DNA of 64,000 nucleotides from Proteles cristata cristata (taxonomy: Eukaryota > Chordata > Mammalia > Carnivora > Hyaenidae), in assembly GCA_017311185.1 (NCBI GenBank), contig JAESUZ010003182.1, positions 372,001 to 436,000 of the forward strand, in the 5' to 3' direction. Both the position numbers and the translations under genes were made by a program. Shown here piece by piece: positions 47,024-58,450 of the stretch. Each line of letters starts with the position of its first letter. The stretch's first letter is position 1. The notes under the pieces were generated by a model. That model was not told the origin of the DNA, ran no database searches, and saw nothing but the letters and a program-made list of their open reading frames with translations.

Positions 47024-47930
47024 AAACACACCACCATTAACGTACCTGGAGCAGAAAACAGAAACATAAATCAAGGAGCGCTACAACTCCCGGGCTTGGG
47101 CAGGGAAGAAGGATCTAGACCAGCCCAGGATGCGGGTCAGAGGGCGTAGTATTTGAGCTGGGACCTCAGTGAGGAGCAGAAGGGGCTCAGCTGTAAGAGA
47201 AGAGGGGCTGGAAACTTCTGCGACCTGAGCCAGCCAGGCCTCAGTTTCCTCTTATGACCTGGGAGGCTCACTTTGCTCAGGCACCACAGGAGATTCATTC
47301 CCACCCCTCCGTGGCATTCCACAGCCCCAGGCCACCAGGCCTTCTCTACTCGCCATACATTCAGCAGTAAGAACCAGTCCTTTCTGGCAACCCCCTCTCC
47401 CCAAACTCCAAAGAGAATGTCAATTTTAAAAAGGAAATTAACTTCCCTGGCTGATTTGCTATGGGGTCTACAATTCAGGAAAAGGTCCTGAAAAAAATTG
47501 CACCATGGCATCATGTGGGAGAGAGAAACGGAAGACAGGAGAGTCGAGTGTAGCAAGTTCCCAGGAAGCTACCATCTGCCTGGAGAGGACAGAGACTCCT
47601 GGCGACCACAGAACTGAGGGACAGATCACCTGAGGTATTAGACCACACTGAGGGGAGGCTCACCCCAGGGAAGCAAACACATCACAGTGCATGAGGCGAC
47701 TCAGCTGCAGACAGTACATTCATCGCACTAAGGGAGACTGTGGTCACTGAGCGCTCACTCGGGAGACACCTGTAGTCAGAGGACAGGCAGAGGGCAAGTT
47801 TTTTGCCCGTCTCTGGGTGCTGTTAGGAGGCTGAGCCTTGCATCTTCCAGACTGGAAAGTCAACAGATAATGTGTGAAATTGAACAAAACTTCTCATAGT
47901 GGTAAACACATAATTTAGAATATGGACAGA

Positions 47931-48147
47931 GGGGAGCCAGGGTGGCTCAGTTAAGCGTCTGACTCTTGATTTTGGCTCAGGTCATGATCTCATGGTTCAT
48001 GAGTTCGAGCCCCGTGTCGGGCTCTGCACTGACAGTGTGGATGGAGCCTGCTTGGGATTCTCTCTTTCTCTCCCTCTCTCTCTCTGCCCCTCCCTTGCTC
48101 TCCCTCGCTCTCCCAAAATAAATAAATAAACATTAAAAAAAAAAAAA
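47931..48147 (+). repeat. Carnivore tRNA-derived SINE
   Basis: 'ccagggtggctcagttaagc', 'gttcgagccccgtgtcgggc', CT body and 'aaataaataaataaacatta' tail. A short diverged target (tatggacaga / tatggagaga) flanks it. Confidence 0.92.
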
Positions 48148-48273
48148 GACTATGGAGAGAAATATCAGAAGAAGAGCTGAGACCCAGAACTGGTTGCCTC
48201 TCAAGAATGTGACTTGGTGGGGGGCAGTCGGGGGGTTGCTGATGTTCTTAATAGGCTTGTGGCACACTGATAT

Positions 48274-48477
48274 TTAAAAAAAATTTTTTTTAATACTCAT
48301 TCACTTCTGAGAGAGAGAGAGAGACAACATGAGCAGGGGCAGACACAGAATCTGAAGCAGGCTCCAGGCTCTGAGCTGTCAGCACAGAGCCCAACTCAGG
48401 GCTTGAACTCACAAACCGTGAGATAATGACCTGAGCCGAAGTTGGACGCCTAACAGACTGAGCCACCCAGGCGCCCC
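48274..48477 (-). repeat. Carnivore tRNA-derived SINE
   Basis: 'actcattcacttctgagaga', GA body, 'cttgaactcacaaaccgtga' and 'actgagccacccaggcgccc'. Opposite in strand to the SINE 127 bp upstream. Confidence 0.92.
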
Positions 48478-50489
48478 TTGGTAGTCCCTTCGGATACTCC
48501 TGTCTGATTGTAATACATGGTCCTTCCGAGGGTGGTCTAATAGATAGATACCCTCTCCTCCCCACAGGAGGTATGTGCACTGAGAGCTGGGACTGTGCCT
48601 GAAGCACCCAGGCCATGACAGAGCCCCTGTGGCAAGTGTGGCCCCGCCACCTGGCCTAGTCCTTAGCAAGCATTTCTGTCAGCATTTATACCTCTGAGAC
48701 GTGGAATGCCCTGTGGCAGTCCTCTTTGCCATCCAGGGATGGAAACAAAGGCTCAGCCCTTATGGAGAAGGGAAACAGGCCCAGGGAAGACAGGGACCCC
48801 CCCTGAGCTGGGCCGAGGCTGGGAACGGAGCGCGGAGCTCTGAACTCTCAGTCCCGGGTTCTTGTAACAACTCCGGGCTGTCTGATGCCATGTGTGTGCC
48901 AGGCCTGGGGGGTGGGGAGGAGGCTGGGGAGGGGCACAAGGGTATAGAGCGCTCTGGGGCTCGATCATCCTGCAGCTGAGAATAAAGAAGCTGCTCACAG
49001 CCAGCTCATGGCAGGGAGGCCACCGAAATGCAAGCTGTGTGGGTTCCCATGGCAGGGAGAGTTCAGGGTCATGGGCAGGGGACCTAGAGGCCACTACATG
49101 TGCTGGTCCCACTGTGAGCCATTCCCCTTCTCAGCCCCTTGGTCTGGTTAACACCCATCCCCCACCTTCCAAGAAACCTCTAGGGCCTCAGGTCTGGGTG
49201 AGGTGCCCCTCCTCGGGCTCCCTGCCTGAGAGCCCCCACCCCTGAACACCATGTCACCCAGCACAGAGTGGGGCCTCCGGGTGTGTCTGTTGAGTCACAG
49301 AATGCTAGGTCTGTGTGTAGTCAGTGCTGACTAGACCTCCCACGTGCTCCCAAGGTCATGCCCAGCAAGGGCGTGGCGGGGGGCTGCTTCTGCACCTGCT
49401 CCCATCCCTGCAGAGGCCTGCACCCCAGATGCCAAGCCAAGCTGGCATCTCCAGAACCACCTTCCTACCCCAGCTGATTCTAGAACCATCTTCCCAGCAA
49501 TCTGGCTCCCAAAGGCTGTGTTGGAGCCATTCACAAAGGTCTCTCGGAAATCGTCTTCTAGGCACTCCAGCCTGTGAGAGTTAAAAAAAGAGCCGGGCTT
49601 ATCACTGATTTTTCCTTTTAATGGTTTTACAGTGACATGAAATGCTTTTGTTTCCTGAGAGAAAAGGCATGTTTCAAATGAATTATTAACCGAAAGGAAT
49701 TGGCCGTGAGCAAGAAATCCTCCACTGACTGGAGAAAAATGCAGACAGACAGCTGGCTTGCACGATGCTATCTCTTACAAAGCGCCCAGCAGAGGTCAGC
49801 TCGGTCAGCAGTGGGGGGCATTTGCTCTCCTCCGCGGCTGTAACATGGGCTGCCTCCTCCTCCCTCCCCCAAAGGGTTAAGCCTCTCCCACCCAGGCCTC
49901 CTTCCAGGCCAGTTCTGGAAGTGCTGGCCTCTATTTCTGCCTCCACTTGACTGTGGACGGAGCCCCCTCCTGTCACTGACTATCGGTCCTTGAGTGCCAG
50001 ATGTCCTTTCTGGATTATGAGGTCCGGAGGAGCAGAGGGCTGGGTCTTCACCCCATGTCCCAGGGTTTGCCCAGAAGAGGATGGATGCAGATCATGGCGC
50101 AGGTGCACACGGGACAGGGACTGTGCTGGTCTCTTTACTGTCCCCACTCACCCAGTCCGTCCTCTCTCCCTGCTCTGTGCCCTTGAGGGCTGACGCCTCC
50201 CAGTGCGGGTCCTGGACTCTTCTGCTCCTTTGGTTTGGCTAATGAGAGACATTCTCAGGAGACCTGGGAGCGTGGAGAAAATTTGGGGTGTTTCTCCTCT
50301 TCCTTTCCTGTTCTGGGGCTCATCTCCAGCTGTTCCAAGCACAGATCCTGCTAAGCGACCCCTCTTTGGAGTCTTGGGCTCTCTAGGCTCCCTAGTTTCA
50401 ATGGCACAATTTCCTTCCCTTGCACTGGTCCTAGGGGTGCTGACTACCCCCACTGCTACTAGTCCTGGAGTGCTTCACAGGCACCATTA

Positions 50490-50640
50490 GCTCCCAGAAG
50501 GCGCCCCGCACACGTTCCTGGAAAGGAGCTCACACTTCTCGAGGAGCCCGCTCACGTCCCTGGAGGTAGCCCCGCCCACACCCTGGAGGGGAGTCCCGCC
50601 CACGCTCCTGGAAGGAGCCCCGCCCACACACCTGGAAGCG
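50490..50640. repeat. GC-rich minisatellite, unit about 30 bp
   Basis: At least five imperfect units containing 'gccccgcccacac' and 'cctggaa/gaggag' in the same order. The reverse strand gives the repeated peptide-like VGGAPSRSVGGTPLQGVGGA, which is a repeat artefact. Confidence 0.85.
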
Positions 50641-51639
50641 ATACCCTGAGCCCTGTGGCTTGAGGTCTCTTTCCCCTGACACACTGAGGAATCAAGAACT
50701 CAGAGCCTGTGGAAAGGGACAGAGGGCAGACAGGAGGCCCCTCGGCTGCTCTGAGGGGAGGTGAAGGGGGGCGCCCCCACACGCCTTCCTGGGAGATCCC
50801 CAGCTCCACTGAGATGAAGCCTAGCAGCCCCAGCTGGCGACAGTGCCACAGTCAGCTATTGATGTCAGTTACTTCTGGTCTGTTCCTCTTGCCCTCCTGA
50901 CAGCATGTGTTTTCAGAAGTTTGGGGCAAGGGCGGAAGAGGGCGTCCTCGGCGGCACGAGGGCCCGCTCTCGGGCAGTCTGCTGGTGGATGGCCCCAGGT
51001 CCTCGCAAGCCCCCAGCAGTTCCCTGAGTCACAGCAAGCTGCTCAGCCTGGTGGGACAGGCGCCTCCCCCATCGGGCTCTCGCTTCCCCCAGCCTCGTCT
51101 CCCAAGTTCCAGGAGCTTCCTGGTGTCCTGGTGCCTTTGACTGGAGAGCCTACCAGCTCTGCTTCTGCAAGTCCTGCTACCATCGCAGCAGGCTCTCCAC
51201 TCAAATGCGGTACATCCCGATCAGAGTCAACCATGACTCTTCCCTGCGCCTGCACCGGCTGCCAGCAGACTGCCCTGTGTCACCTGCCTTGCAATATCTG
51301 ACCCCGCCACCACCCTGTGGTCAGGCGAGCAGCCCACCGGCACAGCCTGGCTCTCACCTGTCTCTGTCCCTACAGAGCCTGACACACAGCAGATGCCCAT
51401 GAAACACTAGGAAATTGGACTGGCTGTGGCCCCTGGGAGCCTCCCAACACCTGGGCCTCACTCTGAACAGCAGGGCCTTTCTGTCCATCTGTCCTCCTGT
51501 TCACAAAGGAGCACAGACACCCCCCAGGTGCCCAGGCACCCTTGAGGAAGGGCAGACAGGAATACTGAGGTCTGTTCTTAGCTCAATACTTGCAATAGTA
51601 TCTATATAGTATAGGAGTCAGGGCTGGGCTGTGGAGTCA

Positions 51640-51800
51640 CATGGTTCTGGGCTCCAATTCTGAGTCCACTGCTCCCTGGTTATGCCATCCTGGGAAGCCC
51701 CCTTTTCCCCTTTGAACCTCAGTTTCCTCACATAAAATGCAGCGTATCGGAAACAGGTGTGGCAAGGATGAACTGAGGGAATGTCCGTGCGGCCATGAGC
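51640..51800 (-). repeat. MIR fragment
   Basis: 'cctttgaacctcagtttcct', 'cacataaaatgcagcgtatc' and 'aaggatgaactgagggaatg' follow antisense MIR order. Confidence 0.7.
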
Positions 51801-52321
51801 CCCCAGCTGTGGAAGAGACTGGGTGACAGACACTCTCTTGTGATTGGTCATTGTTTTTGGACAGTACCTCGCAGCATGAGAGCAGGGAGTGGAAGGGGCT
51901 CCTGGCTGGGAGGCAGATCCCCAGGGCGTGGCCTGTCCACGTGGAGCTGCTGTACCCGGACCCTCTCCCCCCCACCCCCCGCCCAGTCTGCTCTTCCAAC
52001 GGCCACCAGGACGCTGCTGGGCTGTTGCCTGTTAACAGCCCTTCACCGTCTGTCCCTGACCATGCATTTGTTTTAAGACTTTGAACTTGATGTTTTACTC
52101 TTTCTGCTTTTCAATCATTAAAGTGAAATCACATAGAACTAGTGAAATATTTCAGGTGTTACGATTGTTCTTAACATAGATCCCCTAACTTTGAGCCTCC
52201 AGGAATTTCCAAAACCTTTATTAGAAATCTATGCACAATGCCTAGGATGCTTTGGCGTTTTGCAACATTTTTGTTTGTCTTTAAACTCTATCTTTCCCCA
52301 AGGTCCCTGGGGGCTGTTGCA

Positions 52322-52352
52322 CTTTATTTTATTTTATTTTATTTTATTTTTT
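52322..52352. repeat. (TTTTA)n pentanucleotide microsatellite
   Basis: Five or six consecutive ttttA units in the PRIMA1 intron. The transcribed orientation is TAAAA. Confidence 0.93.
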
Positions 52353-52794
52353 GAGCCTAGAGGTCAAGGGATCTAGCTGGAGCTGCTGTGCTATCTCTTG
52401 CCAGGGGGTGCCGTCCACAGCATACCGTAGTCTACCATACTTAGGGCCCTGATACGGCTTCAAACTCCTCAGACCCCAACAAGAGCCACACTCTGCTGCA
52501 GGCCCCCAACCCGAGAAGGGGATGGTGACTGGCAATCACTTTGGAAGAGAAGTGAGTTGGTAGTTACAGAAATGACAGTGAGTATTCCTGAAAGAGAGTT
52601 TGCTGTTTGGATCATTTATGACTCCCTGGGAACACTCTCCTCTTCATCCCCCAAAAGCCCAGCTTCAGTATCACATTCGCTGAAAACCTTCTCTGAGGCA
52701 TCTCAACTTCTCTCTCCCCCCCCAGAGAAGCATGGTTCCTCCGTCATCCTTCTTTCTCTGTCTGCAGTTACGGGGACAATGGACGCTGGGGCAG

Positions 52795-53015
52795 GACTCG
52801 GTGAGCACTTCCTGTATGCTGGGCACTGTGTCGTGCATACTGTATACAGAAGCACGTCACCATTCCTCACAACAGTATAAGGTTGGCACGCCGTCCCCCC
52901 ATTTTACAAATAGAGAAAGTGAGGGCCAAAGAGGTTAAAGTGGTTTCTTCCTGGTCACAGAGTTTGAACTGGGATCTGAATTTCGATCTGACTCTGAAAC
53001 CCAGTTCCTGCTCCA
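52795..53015 (+). repeat. MIR element
   Basis: 'gagcacttcctgtatgctgg', 'cccattttacaaatagagaa', 'agaggttaaagtggtttctt' and 'ggtcacagagtttgaactgg' in MIR order. It ends about 350 bp before the PRIMA1 transmembrane exon donor. Confidence 0.82.
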
Positions 53016-53139
53016 AACCAACATGGCGCCTCCCTGCAGTGGCTTCGTCATCCGCCCTGCAGGGATCATTTTCAAACTCTACTCGTAGGCGCCCTGAGTG
53101 AGCCCCCAGCACAGGGCCTGTGACTTCCAGAGAGGGTCA

Positions 53140-53178
<39 letters not shown>
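53140..53178. repeat. (CA)n microsatellite
   Basis: About 18 uninterrupted ca units, roughly 190 bp inside the intron from the PRIMA1 transmembrane-exon donor. Confidence 0.96.
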
Positions 53179-53182
<4 letters not shown>

Positions 53183-53365
53183 TGGGACTGACATATAATT
53201 GGCGCTCATTCAATGTTTGATGAAGGAAGATGGACATTCATTATATATTCTGCCTATTAAATGCTTGACAATTTTTATGGTTTAAAAAAGCATGATGGGA
53301 GTGGGCGGAGCAGCCCCCAGCCCAGGTGGCGCCCCCTTAAGGCTCAGAGCTGGGTGAGCACTCAC

Positions 53366-53495
53366 CTTTTGATGGCTTTGTAGCAAATGATGACAAGCAC
53401 AGTGAGAAACACCAGGGAAGCACAACATACTGCGATGACGATCACCAGCCCTGACCACCAGCTTTCCTCAGCCGGGCACGAGGTAGAGTTGGGGG
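53366..53495 (-). CDS. PRIMA1: PRIMA1 transmembrane exon
   Basis: Acceptor on the - strand is gtgttttgcag, with the exon starting at 53495; donor GTGAG starts at 53365. Two bases complete an alanine codon, then PNSTSCPAEESWWSGL and the membrane helix VIVIAVCCASLVFLTVLVII follow, then CYKAIK and two bases of a split Arg. NST is an N-glycosylation sequon just outside the membrane. Two cysteines lie mid-helix. One helix, with the N-terminal side extracellular (type I), fits PRiMA. If the donor is not used the frame stops at once (AGG TGA). Confidence 0.95.
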
Positions 53496-54279
53496 CTGCA
53501 AAACACAGGCACAGGCTGAGTGTCCTCTGGATGAGTGGGTGCTGGCCGCGTCACAGGTGGACCATGGTGGGTGACACCAGCGGTGGCCTCACCATCCTTC
53601 ATCTACCGGAACGAAGCCTCCCTGACCTGTCCTGCCATCCCCACCCCCACCCCAGCGGCAGGTGACATCATAGCTGGCCCCGTGCCAGGCCCGTGCTCCG
53701 AGCAGGGGTTAAGCACTGAGCCCTGGGCCATCCATCCTCCTCTGGCATGAGCTAACTGACAGCAGGGTCAGCTTTAATTTCCCATGAAAAATAACAGAGC
53801 ATCTCATTCTCTCAGTTGAGGCATTAAATCCGCTTCCTCCGAGGGTGGGGGAGGGGAGCAGGGCTCACAGGGCACATGGCGGGAGGAGGCCCGTCGATGT
53901 GAGTTTGGTAAGCTGATTTCTTCTAAGAGGCAGGCCATCTCCCTTCCTGGCTTCAGCCCACGTGGCGAGTACTTACGGCCATCTCAATTTGCACGGGTGG
54001 CCGAAATTCAGAAAGTCTGTCACTGACAAAGCATCTGACTCTGGGTGCCATGGGGCCCCTTTTGCCATGAATCCCCATGGGGTCCTTGGGGTGAACCTGT
54101 CCTCCCCCTTGACCAGTTGTGGGGAGCAGACCGTGGCACTGGTGGAGATGAGGCCCATGCAAAGCTGGTTCGCTCTTCTGAGAAAAGCAGAGACGTCACA
54201 CAGCCTCATCCCAGAGGCTCTGACAGGTCCAGAGATGACTGGAAAGAAGTGACCCAAATTGCAAAAGAAAATGGAGACA

Positions 54280-54362
54280 GAGGAAGGGAGCATGAGAAAG
54301 AGAGAAAGAACGAGGGAGAGGGAAGGAGGGAAAGAGGGGGGTTGGGGAGGGCGGGAGGGAGG
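54280..54362. repeat. Polypurine (GA/GGA) tract
   Basis: About 80 bp almost purely of purines on the + strand (agagaaagaacgagggagag and similar blocks). Confidence 0.85.
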
Positions 54363-54780
54363 GACATATGGATGGACAGATATACAGGCACTACTAGCCT
54401 TGGGCAGGTCTTCAAGACCTGTGACCATACGTAAAGGGAATCAAACCAATGCCCTAGATCTGTGTCTACTTAATAACAGCCACCTTCAGGGGTGCAACAT
54501 GGGGAATAAGTGAATAATTTCCCAAAGGATACCATGGATGGCTTCGTCACCATCATCACCATTATTACTGACGTTGTCATAATCATCAAGGTGTAATTTA
54601 CATATGGTGACGTTTACCCATCTGAAGCGCGTGGTCTGATCGGCTTTAACAAATGAGTTCGCCAGTGTAAGCCACCCCTCTATCATGATGCAGGGTTTTC
54701 CCATCACCTCAGAAAGGTTCCCTGTGCCTCCTTCTAGTCAGTCCCTGTCCTGCAGGCAACCACTATTCTGCTTTCTAAAT

Positions 54781-54979
54781 TTCTTTTTTAATCTTTAATT
54801 TTGAGAGAGAGAGAGAGTGTGTGTGAGTGGCGAGGGGCAGAGAGAGAGGGAGACACAGGGTCTGAAGCAGGATCCCGGCTCCGAACTGTCAGCAGAGAGC
54901 CTGACGCAAGGCTCAAACCGTGAGATCGTGACCTGAGCCAAAGTCAGATGCTTAACCGACTGAGACACCCAGGCTCCCC
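54781..54979 (-). repeat. Carnivore tRNA-derived SINE
   Basis: GA/GT body, 'ctccgaactgtcagcagaga' and 'aaccgactgagacacccagg'. A diverged target (actattctgctttctaaa / actagtctgccttctaaa) lies at about 54762 and 54985. Confidence 0.9.
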
Positions 54980-55160
54980 AACCCACTAGTCTGCCTTCTA
55001 AAATCATAGATTAGATTTGCTTCTTCTTGAAAGTCATAAAGTGGAATCATGCAGCGTGTATTTTTTTCTTTTTTTTTTACTCCCTTTAGTGAGCACATTT
55101 TTTGAGATTCATCCACATTGTTGCAAATTTCGGTAGTTCCTTCTCTTTGATGGCTGAGCA

Positions 55161-55260
55161 ATATTCCACCACAGGAATAAACTATAGTCTGTTTATCTGT
55201 TCACCCACTGATATTCCACCACAGGAATAAACTATAGTCTGTTTATCTGTTCACCCACTG
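55161..55260. repeat. Perfect 50-bp tandem duplication
   Basis: 55161-55210 and 55211-55260 are identical, beginning atattccaccacaggaataa and ending gttcacccactg, inside an old L1 fragment. Perfect identity against a diverged background suggests a recent duplication or an assembly artefact. Confidence 0.95.
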
Positions 55261-56455
55261 TGAACTCCTAGGCTGTATTCAGGCTTTGGCTTTTGTGCAA
55301 AGGTTGCTATAATCACTTGCATATATGGTATAGGCATCTTTTTGTGTTTTTCTTGGATAAATATCTGGGAGTGGGCTCGCTGGGTCCTACAGTGCGTGTG
55401 AGTAACTTCATAAGGAGCTGCCACTCTCGTTTTCCAAAGTGCTTTTACTCTTGAACTAGGAGAGAGTAACAAGTAGGGAGGGGCTACAGGTTGCTGACTT
55501 GCCATCAGGCGTTGCTGCGGCTGAGTGGAGTGGGGGAGGGGGTGATGCAGGAAGCCGGTATGTGCTTCACAGTGAGCAGGTGCTAAAGCCTCTTTAACCA
55601 ACGCAAGGTCCCCAATGTGGGGCTCAGATCATTACACAACCCAGCAGATTTGGAAATGCTTCTTGAGCAATGCCCGGGACCAGGCTGTCACTGAGTCACA
55701 AAGCTGCTCCCAGCCAGGGTGGGATCGAGACTTTAGAAGCCCCAACACTGAAAAGATACGGAGTATGGAACTCAACATAGGACTAAACTCTGAGACCAGG
55801 TAAAGGAAATCCAATAGGATTCTCATTTTCCCGGGATGAATTTTTTCAGTGCTTTTATTTTTTGGTGAAGTATCAAACACAAAATCCTTCCCCCCACCCG
55901 GGTCCTCATTTTGGGGTGCCCCTGAGTCTTCCCAGGGTGACTCAGCACAGATCAAGGTGGGTTTTCCATACGTGGTCACTGCAGGACACTCAGAAATGCA
56001 ACCAGATACATGGGGTCCCAACCCCAAAGAGTTTGCCTCCTTGTTTTCACTGCAAAGGGAAACAATTTTGGTCTCTGTCAATTCTACCTGAGGCTGTAAC
56101 ACCTCGGGGCAAGTCCCAAGGGCCATGCTTGCAGTCCTAGGGGACACTCACACCCACCCACCAATGGCCCACAGGGGGCTGGGCACACATGCCCAGAGTC
56201 AGAGAACATGCCCGTTCTCAGTTGGGGGAAGCCCCGCTCCAGAAGGCCCTTGGAAATACGGGGAGGGGGGCTGACCTTGACTGCCACAGTAACTGAGCCA
56301 AAGGGCTACAGATGTGAACAACAATGACCTGGAAACTCCTACAAGGTAAAACTGTCCCTCCCAAAATGCCAACAGGGCCTTTGCTGAGAAAATCCATCAT
56401 CTGGAAACAGAAGAGTTGATTCCAAACCTCATTTGGAATTTGAGACTAACTTTTA

Positions 56456-56676
56456 ATTTTTTTTTTTTTATGTTTTATTTTATTTCTAGGAGAGAGAGAG
56501 AGACAGTGTGAACAGGGGAGGGTCAGAGAGAGAGGGAGTCACAGACTTGAAACAGGCTCCAGGCTCTGAGCTGGCAGTCAGCACAGAGCCCGACGCGGGG
56601 CTCGAACCCACGAACTGCGAGATCATGACCTAAGCGAAAGTCGGACGCTTAACCGACTAAGCCACCCAGGCGCCCC
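56456..56676 (-). repeat. Carnivore tRNA-derived SINE, younger subtype
   Basis: Full element with 'tttatttctaggagagagag', 'ctggcagtcagcacagagcc' and 'aaccgactaagccacccagg'. Perfect 15-bp duplication, tgagactaactttta, at 56441-56455 and 56677-56691. Confidence 0.96.
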
Positions 56677-56706
56677 TGAGACTAACTTTTAGAACACCTC
56701 TTTTGG

Positions 56707-57636
56707 AGGGTTAATATCCAGAATCTATAAGGAACTCACCAAACTACACGCCCGAAAAACAAACAACCCAGTGAAGAAATGGGCAGAAGATATGAACAGA
56801 CACTTCTCCAAAGAGGACATCCAGATGGCCAACAGACACATGAAACGATGCTCAGCATCCCTCCTCATCAGGGAAATACAAATCAAAACCACACTGAGAT
56901 ACCACCTCACGCCAGTCAGAGTGGCTAAAATGAGCCAATCAGAGAACTCTAGATGCTGGCGAGGATGTGGAGAAACGGGCACCCTCCTACACTGTTGGTG
57001 GGAATGTAAACTGGTACAGCCCCTCTGGAAAACAGTGTGGAGGGTCCTCAGGAAAGTAACAATAGAACTCCCCTGTGACCCAGCAATAGCACTGCTAGGA
57101 ATTTACCCAAGGGATACAGGAGTGCTGATACATAGGGGCACATGTACCCCAATGTTCATAGCAGCACTCTCCACAATAGCTAAAACATGGAAAGAGCCTA
57201 AGTGTCCATCAACAGATGAATGGATCAAGAAGATGTGGTTTATCTACACCATGGAATACTACATGGCAATGAGAAACAATGAAATCTGGCCTTGTGTAGC
57301 AACACGGATGGACCTTGAGGGTGTTATGCTGAGCGAAATAAGTCAGGCAGAGAAGGACAAACATCATATGTTTGCACGTATAGGAGGATTAGGAGGAACT
57401 TGACGGAGGACCAAGGGGGAGAAGAAGGGAGGAAATGGGGGAAGGGAGAGAGGCAAACCATGAGAGACTCTTGAATGCTGACAAAACTGAGGACTGATGG
57501 GTGTGGGGGGGAGGGGGGTGGGCATGGAGGAGGGCACTTGTGGGGATGAGCACTGAGTGTTATGTGGAAACTAATTTGACAATAAACTATTTGTAAAAAA
57601 AAAGTAAATACTTGATAATACTTGAAAAAAAAAAAA
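56707..57636 (+). mobile_element. 5'-truncated young L1 (ORF2 end and 3'UTR)
   Basis: Perfect 16-bp target duplication, agaacacctcttttgg, at 56691-56706 and 57637-57652, with an A-rich tail. An uninterrupted ORF2 C-terminus runs to the TGA ending at 57403: [37 protein letters not shown] (the cysteine motif) and [19 protein letters not shown] 3'UTR with a G-rich tract follows. The open frame and perfect duplication indicate a recent insertion. The element has no endonuclease or reverse-transcriptase part, so it cannot move by itself. Confidence 0.95.
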
Positions 57637-58194
57637 AGAACACCTCTTTTGGTGTTCTTCATTTTGGTTGGTGACGAGGTAGGGCCTTTCTTCTTGTCTA
57701 CTTTTCTCAGATACTGTTGATACAGAAAACAGGGAGACTGGAGAGGGTCCCGGCGTGGAGCGCCCCCTGGATCAATCAGCAGGGTACGTGGGGGAAACTG
57801 CTCAAGGCACAAAGCTAATAGATATGAAAAAGAGGGAGGTATTTTGGGAATCCGGTCCAAAGCATAAATCTTGGATTTTGCCAAGAAAACAGCTCTTGGG
57901 CTCAAAGAATGTATCTTTCTTTATTCTTGCTCCAGTCATTCTCTTTGCATTAGAAAGGATCAGGGACTGTGGGAACCGGATCATTTCAGCAAAGTAAGAA
58001 ATACTGACCCTTGGGATCAAGAAGCAACTTTCCCAGGGGCCAGGGTTGGGCCCCCAGGCTCTGGGACACAGTCTAGGGTTGTTCCTGACTAAACTTCCTT
58101 CCTACTGGTGCGGCCAGGACTCCTTTGCAGATGTGATCGGCTTACCAAGTGAGCAGACCAGTGGTTCATATTTGTGAAAATAGCATCACGAAGG

Positions 58195-58450
58195 TGCTCA
58201 TTCATTTGTTCATTTGTCCGTCTGTCATTCATTCGTTCATCCACCAACCATTTGTTACCAGCCCTCTGTGCCTGGCACCATGCGAGGAGCTGGAAGCACG
58301 AGGCTGGACTCAGTAGAAACTGTGCCCTTACCAGGCCTGGTGCCAGCTGCCCACGGATCATTACAGAACTGGCTGAGACCCGGTGGCCTCGCTCAGCAGC
58401 CAGCAGGCTCCAAGAGGAGACCAGACATGCAGATTGGCTAATGTGCAAGG
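58195..58450 (-). repeat. L2 relic with (CATT)n start
   Basis: 'cattcatttgttcatttgtc' repeats, then 'gtgcctggcaccatgcgagg' and 'agaaactgtgcccttaccag' in antisense L2 order. Confidence 0.65.

Larger units (their letters stand above)
40451..53365 (-). other. PRIMA1: PRIMA1 last intron
   Basis: 12.9 kb. Contains a TGG/ATG minisatellite (about 40870-41250), four SINEs, MIR relics, a G-rich tract (46262-46345), a 30-bp-type minisatellite (about 50490-50640), a TTTTA pentanucleotide tract and a (CA)n. Long GC-rich ORFs (for example 44183-45016 on -) show no domain and run through simple repeats, so I do not call genes. Confidence 0.75.
54578..55440 (-). mobile_element. Old L1 3'-end fragment, split by a SINE
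   Basis: 'aaggtgtaatttacatatgg', 'gcaaccactattctgctttc', then after the SINE 'tgagattcatccacattgtt', 'gcaatattccaccacaggaa' and 'ttggataaatatctgggagt' are antisense L1 3'-end blocks. It contains a 50-bp tandem duplication. Confidence 0.8.

Noticed and set aside
50490..50640. Repeated GC boxes as a gene promoter or CpG island
   Set aside because: No first exon, no start-site context and a tandem-repeat origin. Kept only as a low-level enhancer idea in the findings.
55632..56147. 171-codon - strand ORF considered as a processed pseudogene or a PRIMA1 exon
   Set aside because: No similarity to a protein I know, no poly(A)/target duplication, no fit to PRIMA1 sequence or phase.
56771..57403. 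210-codon intact ORF as a possible host gene
   Set aside because: It is the C-terminal end of L1 ORF2, bracketed by a perfect target duplication, so it is a mobile-element remnant.
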